Positions 55,271 to 64,000 of a stretch of DNA of 64,000 nucleotides are shown in pieces. The translations under genes were made by a program, and so were the position numbers. This stretch comes from Terramyces sp. JEL0728 (lineage: Eukaryota; Chytridiomycota; Chytridiomycetes; Rhizophydiales; Terramycetaceae), in contig JADIIU010000045.1 of the NCBI GenBank assembly GCA_027603945.1, forward strand, positions 1 through 64,000, read 5' to 3'. The notes under the pieces were generated by a model that worked only from the letters and a program-made list of their open reading frames with translations, was not told the origin of the DNA and searched no databases. Numbering within the stretch: position 1 is the first letter of the stretch; every line of letters starts with the position of its first letter.

Positions 55271-56819
55271 ATGGAAATTGAGCAGGAACCACTGATTAGC
55301 AATCAAACTGACCTCCCACAAAATGATAATTGGGAGTTTACACCTTCAACATTTTCCCACGAAGCGAAATCTATCTTTGATCTTGCGTGGCCAGTCACAT
55401 TAACCAATCTACTCAATTTCTCTATTACTAGCGCATCAGTATTTTCTTTAGGACATGTCGGCACCGAATATCTCGCTGCGTGTTCGTTAGCGCTGATGCT
55501 GTGTAACGTATCTGGGATGGGGGTGGGTTGCTGTTAATTTAGGTTGCTCAAGGTTTAGCATCTGCACTTGATACGCTCTGCACACAAGCATATACCGGGT
55601 CTAGTGATAAATATGCACTTGGAAAGCACCTTCAACGCGGATTGGTTGTTTGTTTTTTCGCCTGCATCCCAATTGCAGCCTTATGGACCTTTTCTGAACA
55701 GCTCATGCTACTGTTGGGACAGGATCCTGAAGTATCTGCAATCAGTGGCATGTTTACTCGGTGGATGTTGATTGGGCTGTATCCGTTGTTTGTCAACGAA
55801 TGCTTGCGAAGGTATTTGCAAGCCCAAGGAATTATGAAACCTAGGCAAGTCAATTGCTAACCCAGTATGTACATTTGTGTAGTTGCATCGCCATTGGCAA
55901 TCTTTCTTCAATGGTTGCTAGTTTGGTCGCCAGCTGCAATCGGTCCGCACGGAGCTCCATTAGCTACCAGTTTGGTCAACATCTTTATACCATTAGTTAC
56001 AATATTCTATATCGCATTTATTGAAGGAAAAGAATGCTGGAATGGGTTTGATTGCAAGGAAGCATTTGATGGGAGGCAGCTGTGGGAATTTACAAAATTA
56101 GGAGTGCCTGGAGTCGCGATGATTTGCTCGGAATGGTTAGCTTTCGAAGCTTGCGCTATTGCCGCTGGATTGCTTGGAAATGCACCGCTCGCTGCACAAA
56201 GCGCTGTATTAAATACCTGTGCTTTGTTGTACATGATTCCACTAGGATTGGCCGTTTCTACCACCACCAGAATTGGAAACTGTCTCGGTTCAAGTCTACC
56301 TAACGGCGCTAAAAGAGTAGCCTGGTCTGCTCTCATTTGCTCTTTAATGTCTGCTTGTATTAATGCCACATTCCTGCTCTCTGTAAGAAGTTTCTGGGGG
56401 ACGTTGTTTAGCAGTGATGAAAAAGTAATTGGCCTTGTTAGAGACATTTTCCCTCTTGCAGCTATATACCAAATCGCTGAATCAACCGGTGTAACCGCCG
56501 GAGCAGGGATAAGAGGATGTGGACTGCAACGATACGGAGCAATGTTTAACCTCACTGGGTACAGTACAGCTAATCTAGGTATTATCTTGTCGGAATACCG
56601 ATTGGCCTCTTGTTGACCTTTTACGTGGGATGGGGACTCTTTGGCCTCTGGTGCGGCTTGAGTATTGGACTTTTTTTCGTATCCTTTTGCCAAATTGTCA
56701 TGTTATATCGCATGGATTGGCCAATCGAGTGCGAAAAAGCCTTGGAACGTGTCAATTATAAAGCATTGCTACTCCCAACCGCAAGTCAGTCTTACGGCTC
56801 AACAGATACACTAGAATAA
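55271..56819 (+). CDS. MATE family efflux transporter, copy 1
   Basis: A 495-residue multidrug and toxin extrusion (MATE) antiporter with about 12 TM helices, expected to exchange cations for organic compounds. Marks: LAWPVTLTNLLNFSITSASV, FSLGHVGTEYLAACSLALML, SALDTLCTQAYTG after splicing, CLRRYLQAQGIMKP, and CSEWLAFEACAIAAG. Introns are 55523-55542 (20 nt), 55845-55865 (21 nt, GC-AG) and 56559-56578 (20 nt). The stop overlaps AATAAA. It is a tandem paralogue of the next gene (about 60% similar by eye), with only one of three intron positions shared. Confidence 0.93.
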
Positions 56820-56926
56820 ATTTCCATAAGTTCCTGCTTTTAGTCTGATCCGTCCAAATTGGTAGGCAAACCGCAAGTGTGGCAAAGTTGCTATGGAGTT
56901 TTGATATTTTTTACAACAGAATATTT

Positions 56927-58449
56927 ATGACTGAAACCGATTTCTTATTGCCGCCAGTAGTAGAAGAACATATAGACGAGGACAAATGGGATTTCTCTAC
57001 CAAATCGGTTGCAAAAGAAGCAAAATTGTTATTTACACTTTCATGGCCAGTAACAGCAGCAAATTTGTTTAATTTCTCTATTACATCCGCTTCAGTGTTC
57101 TCACTTGGACACGTTGGAACAGAATATCTTGGAGCTGCTGCGTATGGACTCTTTTTAATTTTAGGTTGTCACTTATGCTATGCAATGTTACAGGGTTGGC
57201 GATTTCACAAGGGATTGCATCAGCGCTAGATACACTCTGCTCGCAATCATTTACAGGATCGAGCGATAGATACGCACTTGGTAAACACTTGCAACGCGGT
57301 CTATTTCTATCGCTAATCACCTGTATACCCATTTCAATCCTATGGTGGTACACTGAGCCAGTTATGATGTTTTTGGGACAGCAGCCAGAAGTTGCACGAA
57401 TCTCTGGAGTCTTCTCAAGATGGATGTTGCCAGGCTTGTATCCAATTTTTGTAGCAGAGTGTTTAAGAAGATATCTCCAAGCACAAGCCATAATGAAGCC
57501 TGGAATGCTAGTTACCATTATCGCAGCTCCACTAGCAATATTTTTACAATGGTTTTTGGTATTTTCTCCTTATGCGATCGGATTTGAAGGTGCTGCGTTG
57601 GCAACAAGTATAGTAAACATCTTTATCGCAGTTGCATTAGCATTATACATCAGGTTTGTGCAAGGATCTGAAGTCTGGGGAGGGTGGGATTTCAAGGAAA
57701 TGCTCGATGGTGGGCTATTGGTGGAATACCTTTGCCTTGGACTTCCAGGTGTTGCTATGATCTGTTCTGAATGGCTGGCGTTTGAAGCATGCTCTTTGGC
57801 TGCCGGTATTATTGGAGAAACTGCTTTAGCTACACAGACTATTGTGCTGAATACATGTGGTTTATTGTACATGATTCCAATGGGACTAGGTGTTGCGACG
57901 ACTACAAGGATCGGGTAGGATTTTTCTTATGTTAGAAACTGTTTAGGAAGTAATTTACCATTTACTACCAAGAAAGTTGCTTGGACTGCAATGATCTGCT
58001 CATTCTTCACTGCTGCATTTAATGCCACATTTATCATGTCTGCCAAATCTAGCTGGGGATACCTATTCTCTAATGATGTACGAGTCATTGAATTAGTAGC
58101 TGTTATCCTTCCTCTAGCTGCCATTTACCAGATATCTGAAAGTACTGGTGTTATTGCTGGATCAGCATTGCGAGGCTGCGGGCTGCAGAAATATGGGGCA
58201 TACCTTAATCTAATTGGGTAAGATCTACCTAACGATAGGTATTATATTTTGGCAATACCTTTAGGTTTACTTCTCGCATTCAAATTTGATCTGGGGTTAC
58301 TTGGTTTATGGATCGGTTTGTCGATTGGGTTATTCTTTGTTGGATTTTGTGAAATTATTATCCTTTGTTATATGGATTGGGTATTACAAGCAGAGAACGC
58401 ACTGAAACGGATCAATTATAGTTACACTGAAGTACCAGAGGAGGCATAG
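56927..58449 (+). CDS. MATE family efflux transporter, copy 2
   Basis: A 485-residue paralogue of the previous gene: LSWPVTAANLFNFSITSASV, FSLGHVGTEYLGAA, IASALDTLCSQSFTGSSDRY, CLRRYLQAQAIMKPGMLVTI, CSEWLAFEACSLAAGIIGE and TTTRIGNCLGSNLP after splicing. Introns are 57142-57164 (23 nt, among the longest here), 57915-57935 (21 nt) and 58218-58238 (21 nt). The ATG at 56927 (MTETDFLLPPVVEEHIDEDK) is chosen to match the acidic N-terminus of copy 1; an upstream in-frame start is possible. The role is as for copy 1, and substrates may differ. Confidence 0.92.
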
Positions 58450-58560
58450 AATAAACAATCCTGTGTTGACTAGAACAAGTTGGCATGGTCTGTAGATGAT
58501 GTACCGTTGATTATTCCGAGATAAAGCAATAATCGCAATTAACTTGTATATTAACCAAAT

Positions 58561-59331
58561 TTAATCTTCTTTTACTTTTGCAGAAACAAATCGTTTGGTG
58601 ATCGCCTTGATCATCTGGTAGAACCAAAAGTAATTCAATGGCTGCATAGTCAACATTGTGAATGCGTAGAGGTAAAAGTACCCGCCGGGTAACATTTCCC
58701 AATTAGACAAGCAGTAGCTAAAGAAGGAATAAATTTGAAAAGTCCCAAACACTATTCTAACCGAAAAGAATGTAAAAAGCAGCACCAATCCGTTAAACAA
58801 TTGAATATTCGACCCCGTCAAGCCAAACTTGTCCAAAAACCAGTGGAAATTCAAGAAAACTGTGCTGAATTCAAATAGCAGGAATATTCCTCCATAATAT
58901 TGAAATATTGGTTTGAACAAGCATATACTGACACAAGTAGCCATAAATCCATGAAATACAAATGCCGGGCCAGCTAGATCGTAATGAACAATCGAGATAA
59001 AAAAGTCCCAAATGAAATATCCAGCAGTAATTGTATAAGCAGCTTGTGAAAATCTAGTGTGTCCCGTTATTGGATTTTTTTGTAGTTCCTCCGTCATTAA
59101 AAGCGGGATAGCCAGTGAAGACATTGTGATAGCATGAACAAGCGCAACCACATGCATATTCCAATTTCCCCTCTTTTTTCTATCCATTTTTTGAAATATG
59201 GTCGAGCATTGCAGAGAAACTATCCCTGCAATCCAATATAAGCTTTGCCAGCATATCGCAGATAAAAGTATATATTCGCCGTATCCTTTTAAATTTTCCA
59301 GAGGAATCCTAGAGTATATTTCGTCGTACAT
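58561..59331 (-). CDS. TLC-domain membrane protein (TLCD4/TMEM56-like)
   Basis: A 256-residue intronless protein with about six TM helices and a TRAM-LAG-CLN8 fold. Marks are NWNMHVVALVHAITMSSLAI, TAGYFIWDFFISIVHYDLAG, FVFHGFMATCVSICLF, FLLFEFSTVFLNFHWFLDKF. The HxxxH-like histidines (VHYD, FHGF) match the lipid-enzyme/sensor subgroup of TLCD proteins rather than ceramide synthases, which have an HHxxD-type motif and homeobox. It probably acts in ER or plasma-membrane lipid homeostasis. Same strand as the transcription factor upstream. Confidence 0.85.
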   Translation of the reverse strand: MYDEIYSRIPLENLKGYGEYILLSAICWQSLYWIAGIVSLQCSTIFQKMDRKKRGNWNMHVVALVHAITMSSLAIPLLMTEELQKNPITGHTRFSQAAYTITAGYFIWDFFISIVHYDLAGPAFVFHGFMATCVSICLFKPIFQYYGGIFLLFEFSTVFLNFHWFLDKFGLTGSNIQLFNGLVLLFTFFSVRIVFGTFQIYSFFSYCLSNWEMLPGGYFYLYAFTMLTMQPLNYFWFYQMIKAITKRFVSAKVKED

Positions 59332-59430
59332 AACTTGGGAGGAGAGCAGCTTTTTTCAAAAATTTGGCGGGCGGAGCTATTAAGGATCTTTGTTGCGCGG
59401 CCGGAGATAGATAAACATGGAAAAATCAGT

Positions 59431-61128
59431 TTATTTGGTAATGATTGCATGTGCTGGATGGACATCCAGATTCTTGATCATTTTTGGGATCTTTCCATCG
59501 TGCCATTGGAATTCCGCATAGGCCATAACAACTGCTACTGGATCGTTCAGTTGCATAAAATAATCAAACGCTTCCAACAAAGCAGGAACTCGCTCGTAAG
59601 TAAGTGTATGTCGATACAGCGACTGTCTAATAACCTCTAACGATTGCAGTATTTGTTGCTTTTCATGAAAATCCAAGTTCATTTTCGAGGCACAGATCAA
59701 TGCGATTGGAATATGAAGCAACATCAGAGGAAATATTTGCAAAGTTGAATATTCAAACTTTGGGTTCCTTGTCAAGTAGCATGTCAGTAGCTGCGCGGTA
59801 TTGTGTCCTGCCTTTACTGATTCTATGAACTCGTTGGAGAAAATGGCGCTTTCTATAGATTCTACAATATAAATCAGCATTCTGGTGTTGTAGAGCAACA
59901 CTTTTGTAAAGTTAAAGTGGATTAAGGTGTGGATAATCAACCACGTTTCCTCGGGGTTTGTGATTGGTTGCATGGAAGCTGCCAAATTGATATGGGCAGT
60001 AATATAGTCTGGAAGCGATAATTTCCAGGAATTTAACGAGTTTTCCAAAGCTACGGTTACTAATTCTTGGTCTTCCAGCTCATCATTGTGAAAGAGATAT
60101 CTGTAGCGTTGTACTTTTGTGAATATCCTCGAAAGTAGGATTCTATAAGCATGGATGCTTTGATTGCTTACTCCAGGTGTAAACCATTCATTGGACTGCA
60201 TAACCTCGCAAGCAAAATAAGGAGAAGGAACCTCCTCTGCCAATTCATCAGCCAATTTCTTTGGCAAAGCCGGTAGAAACACTTGATTATCTTCGTCTTT
60301 CAAATGATGGAGGCTCTTGTGGACAAAGTATCTGTCTATATCGTGGATATACCACCATAGTGCTCTAAATTGCTCCCTTTCATGAATAAACGCAGATAAC
60401 TTTTGCAGTCTGATCTCATTATTCAATCCAATCTGTTTGGCAATTGTGATGCTCATCCCCAAATATTTTATGCTGTCTCTTACTCTGTCTAATCCTACAT
60501 TTAGTTTTGGTTACTGCTGTAAGCTAGTGTGATCATTAGAAATGTCAAAACCGTGCCTGGCGATGGGGCTGCAGCAAGAGAAGGGAAATACGACAATGAC
60601 TTGTTGAGGTAAATCAAAGACATTTCATTTCTCCCTTTAATATCTGCAGGAACCATCTCGGGTCTTGCCATAATCGACCCTAACCCATACATGATAAATC
60701 TCAGAGGCTGGATGCAATCTACTTGCTTTCTAATGAATGTATCTTCCATATAAATAAATCTGCTGTTTAATACCAGCAGCGCATAGTCTACTAGATAATC
60801 CCTATTGGTATTGAATAAATAGTTTTTAGACTCTTCTGAAATATCATTCAAAAGAGTATCGGTAGACTGGATGTTTGCAATTTCGAATCCTTGACTCGCA
60901 GTGGATATCAGCATTTCCTCCAGCAAATTTAAGCGCTCTGTTAATTCAGCATTATTGGTAGCTTTATATTTAGATTCCGGATAAATGCACTGGATGTTTG
61001 ACGCGATACAACTACGTTAGCTGAGCTTACTTTGCACAATTTGGCTGGCTTCTGTCGCATTTTCTTTTCTAATATTAGCGGATGATTGCCTTTTTGGCAC
61101 AGGAAGCACAGCTATTATTTCTCCTCAT
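59431..61128 (-). CDS. Zn2Cys6 fungal transcription factor
   Basis: A 545-residue fungal-specific regulator. The DNA-binding motif is rebuilt from three exons: CASCAKK | KRKCDRSQPNCAN | CIASNIQCIYP, exactly C-x2-C-x6-C-x6-C-x2-C-x6-C. The middle homology region follows (GMSITIAKQIGLNNE; FRALWWYIHDIDRYF, with the WW core of Fungal_trans). Introns are 61069-61089 (21 nt, GC-AG), 61012-61030 (gtaagctcagctaacgtag) and 60495-60514 (gtaaccaaaactaaatgtag). The first two lie inside the zinc cluster itself, so mis-splicing would destroy the domain. This is the best single argument that the DNA is fungal. Target unknown. Confidence 0.9.
61069..61089 (-). other. 21-nt GC-AG intron inside the zinc cluster
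   Basis: The intron begins GC and ends TTAG; the previous exon ends CCAAAAAG. No GT donor at a matching place would keep both the frame and the six-Cys spacing, so a GC-AG intron is the simplest reading. Two further cases lie at 7118-7136 (panB) and 55845-55865 (MATE copy 1). Confidence 0.7.
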
Positions 61129-61164
61129 TGTTAAATAATGCAACTTTTTTTATCGAGCTTTATA

Positions 61165-63185
61165 TTATATAGTAGTCATTGAGTTTCTAGAATAATAGTG
61201 GGGGGCTACTTCACTTAACCAGCTAGGCTGTATTACACTGACATTCTTCAAGTACTGACGTGTTGTTTTCACACACTCAGAAAACATGATTGCAGGCTGT
61301 TTTGTCTGAAATAAAACCGATGTAGGATGGATGTAAACAATTTCCCTAGTAAGCAGCGTTTTAAATGTTCCATCATGTTGTCTAATTGCTACATTTTTGA
61401 AAAAGCCAGAGAGTAAACATTTGATGAGAGACTCATAGTCTTGTCCACAGCTGGCCGATGTGTCAATATTTTGTTGGGAAGCAAACGATAATAATTGCTT
61501 TCGAATATCCTAATATTACGCCAAGTTACCATAATATTTTTCATCGAACGAGCACTTATGAAATGATCATGGCACCATTGCGCATCTCCCTTGGTGCTTT
61601 CATACGCTTTCATTACATTTAACAAAGTAATATGGTCTCCTTCATATGACATGAATATTTTCTTTGATGCTTGCGCTTCATCTCGTTTGTCGGTCGGAGA
61701 AAAGAACAAGGAATCAACAGATAGCATGGATATCAGGTCAATTGCTTCTTTTGTACATTTATATTTCTACATACTAAAGGCAAATTTACCTTGGATTGAA
61801 TGATAACTTTGGCAAAAGTAGGATCAGTCGGGAACCACGACATTTGCCGTCCAATATCAGTTAACTCCCCTTGATCATTTAGTGCTCCAAGTGCAAACAA
61901 CTGTTCGAGCGCTCCAACCACTAGATTAGCAATCAATTACAGGCTTGTCTGCTTGGTTTGTCCATAAAATCAAATCCAACAATATCGTCGATTCCAGATG
62001 CTTTCAACAATAAAATTACGTTTGCCAGATTACTTCTTTTGATTTCTGGCTGTGTTTCCGCCTCTAATTCATTAAACAGCTTTTCAGGATACAATCTGTA
62101 ACATGTACCTGATGATTCCCTGCCTGCTCTCCCAGATCTTTGATTTGCTGCAGCTTTTGAGATTGGCTGCACGCTTAATGTTTCTATCCCAGTTTTTGGA
62201 TTAAATCCTTTTATTTTCACCATCCCGCTATCCACTACATATTTAATCCCGCTGATTGTAATTGAAGTTTCAGCAATATTTGTAGCAATGACTACCTTTC
62301 TCATTCCAGGTGGAGTAGGTGCGAAAATCTGTGTTTGCTGGGTGGACGACTGGTTACCAAAGATAGGACATACAAGTAGCTGATCTACATCGCCCGGCAG
62401 AGTTTTTGCCCGTTCACCAATTAAAGTCTCTAAATTTTCAATTTCTTCTTGTCCAGTCAAAAATACCAGAATATCCCCCTTTGGCTGTTTGGTATGAATT
62501 TGAAATACTGTGGTGAGTGCAGAATCTAAATAGTCGGCTAATTTCTCTGGAGCATAGTAAATACTCACAGGGAACTGCCTTCCAGGTATATTGATAATTT
62601 CCGCACTAGATTACAAGCCAATTACCTGAAATAGCCTGCAAAAGCTTCGGCATTCATCGTTGCTGACATGATTACTAATTTCAAATCCTTGCGTTGCTTC
62701 ATTATCCCTTTAATGGCACCAAATAAAATGTCTGTACGTAAAGTCCTTTCGTGCGCTTCATCCAGTATAATGATGGAATATCTCGACAGCTGGGAATCAT
62801 TCAATAATTCGCGCAACAACATACCATCAGTCATATATTTAATTCTGGTATGTGGATTTGTTTGGTCCTGGAACCGTATCGTAAACCCAACAGTAGTTCC
62901 CAATTTGCAATCCATTTCATCTGCAACACGTTGGGCAATCGATATAGCTGCTACCCTACGCGGTTGGGTAATGGCGATACATTTCTTTGTGACCCCAAAT
63001 AGAAATTGTGGGATCTGTGTTGTTTTACCGGAACCTGTTTCCCCAACTAATACCGTAGTCTGATTTTGTTTGATGTGCTCCAAAATCATGTCCTTTGACT
63101 GATAAATCGGTAGTTGTTGAGCCTGCCTTCTCAATTCTTCCAAGTTTGATTTATTTTGTTTCTTTGCATTCTTTACTTTTGGCAT
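61165..63185 (-). CDS. DHX33: DEAH-box RNA helicase, DHX33/Dhr2-like
   Basis: A 645-residue DEAH helicase. Motifs in order: GETGSGKTTQIPQ (I), TQPRRVAAI (Ia), DEAHERT (II), SATMNAE (III), VFLTGQEEIE (IV), ATNIAETSITI (V), QRSGRAGR (VI), then the winged-helix/ratchet and OB fold (IHPTSVLF; WLSEVAPHYY). The short N-terminus and sequences such as SSEGDH-type SYEGDHITLLNVMKAY match DHX33/Dhr2, which acts in small-subunit rRNA processing, better than DHX15 or DHX8. Introns are 62606-62625, 61921-61940, 61767-61789 (23 nt) and 61510-61529. The ATG at 63185 is chosen for the family-like MPKVKNAKKQNK start. The stop lies 36 bp from the start of the Zn2Cys6 gene. Confidence 0.88.
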
Positions 63186-63446
63186 TTCAAAAAAAAAGAA
63201 AAAGTTAAATTTGGAGAATATGATCTCAATTACGAATATGCCAGCGTAATCTAGTCTAATAATTATAGTCGAATTCAAAATCAAGAGTGAATCTATGAAA
63301 TAGTTTGGAACGGAATTCCGGGTATTTAATTTCATTACATGCGATAAATCTGCCGCTCGCATACGCTTCATGAAAGAATATCGGGGATGGATTGTCAACT
63401 CCAACTTTTGTGATGAGATTTAGCGTATATTTTTTTTTCTTGGAAA

Positions 63447-64000
63447 ATGTTCAAGAGGTTAAATATTTTAAAATTCAAATGCAATATATTTCAAAGCAAA
63501 TGCAGATATTATTCTCAGGAAGTCAGCAAGCTTAGAAATATCGCCATTATAGCCCACGTAGATCGTATTTTATTTTAATTCAAGATGGTAAAACGTCACT
63601 AGTTGACCAGCTGCTGAGACAGTCGGGTGCTGCTCAAATCCAAGAACATTCAAGGGTGATGGATTCCAACGATTTGGAAAAGGAAAGAGGGATTACTATT
63701 CTGAGTAAGAATACTGCAATAGAATATCGAGGACATAGAATTAATATTGTGGATACTCCTGTGATTCTATTCTAATATTAGGGACACGCAGATTTTGGCG
63801 GAGAAGTAGAACGAGTGCTGTCCATGGTAGATGGAGTTTGCTTAGTTGTCTGTGCAACAGAAGGGCCAATGACGCAAACCAAGTTTGTGCTGTCAAAAGC
63901 ACTTGCCAGAAACTTGAAGCCTATTGTTGTAATGAACAAAATTGACCGTGAAACTGCTAGTCCGGATAAAGTCGAAAATGGTACTTTTGAACTTAGCTGC
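63447..64000 (+). CDS. TypA/BipA-type translational GTPase, mitochondrial (3' end missing)
   Basis: The N-terminal GTPase domain of the TypA/BipA family. A basic, mitochondrial-type start ([20 protein letters not shown]) leads to [19 protein letters not shown] (G1), [20 protein letters not shown] (switch I), [20 protein letters not shown] (G3) and VVMNKIDRE (G4). Introns are 63565-63584 (gtattttattttaattcaag), which splits AHVD-HGKT, and 63761-63781 (21 nt), which splits DTP-GHADFGG. MDSNDLE and [14 protein letters not shown] separate it from LepA/Guf1 and EF-G. The last bases may hold another intron; the gene leaves the window. In bacteria BipA acts in ribosome assembly under stress. Confidence 0.85.

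Overview
This window is dense, AT-leaning nuclear DNA that looks like an early-diverging, flagellated (zoosporic, chytrid-like) fungus. A complete C-x2-C-x6-C-x6-C-x2-C-x6-C (Zn2Cys6) transcription factor points to fungi, and an intact IFT121/WDR35 gene of the intraflagellar transport A complex points to a cilium or flagellum. Mitochondrial genes (panB, COA4, BOLA3, a TypA-type GTPase with a presequence) and standard nuclear genes (SF3B3, TAF9, SAP18, HUS1, a proteasome alpha subunit, DHX33) argue against an organelle or a nucleomorph. I cannot name the species.

The dominant feature is the introns. Reconstructing the genes by hand gives about 96 introns, all 18-23 nt long (mode 20). Most begin GTA, carry a TAAY/TAAT-like branch motif about 4-7 nt before the acceptor, and have no polypyrimidine tract. 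Removing them restores conserved motifs across intron sites and gives coding lengths divisible by three in every reconstructed gene. Three appear to be GC-AG introns. Spacing is equally compact: start codons of divergent genes lie 10-32 bp apart, convergent stops 8-25 bp apart, and AATAAA often overlaps the stop codon itself.

Layout: 1-1418 holds a tropomodulin-like LRR protein (cut by the left edge) and a sugar O-acetyltransferase. 1504-6697 is a tandem array of four genes of a family I do not recognise, sharing an HSH...C-x-D-P-x-C-P motif. 6709-9422 holds panB, a basic coiled-coil protein, COA4 and SAP18. 9477-17611 holds WDR35 (14 introns), a large coiled-coil protein, PSMA1 and an RPAIN-like zinc protein. 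18310-21005 encodes a DOMON-cytochrome b561-cytochrome b5-flavin reductase with an SH3 domain inside its NAD-binding half. 21054-30723 holds a GCK-III kinase, two PAN/apple-like membrane proteins, a P4 flippase and a double cyclic-nucleotide-binding protein. 30984-40455 holds a URB2-like solenoid, a signal-peptide/TM/SH3 protein, SF3B3 and a 53-residue tail-anchored protein. 40464-48500 holds two TMEM135-like genes, a Stf2-like protein, HUS1 and three tandem multi-pass membrane proteins. 49033-55245 holds BOLA3, TAF9, two unknown genes, CHMP7, a VOC protein, a C2H2 factor and a small Cys-rich membrane protein. 55271-64000 holds two MATE transporters, a TLC protein, the Zn2Cys6 factor, DHX33 and the 5' part of a TypA GTPase.

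Five families are locally duplicated (HSH x4, PAN-like x2, TMEM135-like x2, six-TM x3, MATE x2). In three of them intron positions differ between neighbouring copies, so introns have been gained or lost recently. Several proteins are surface or signalling components (two SH3-bearing membrane proteins, PAN-like receptors, a cyclic-nucleotide-binding protein, a GCK-III kinase), as expected of a motile, environment-sensing cell; that link is inference. All splice sites were inferred from sequence alone.
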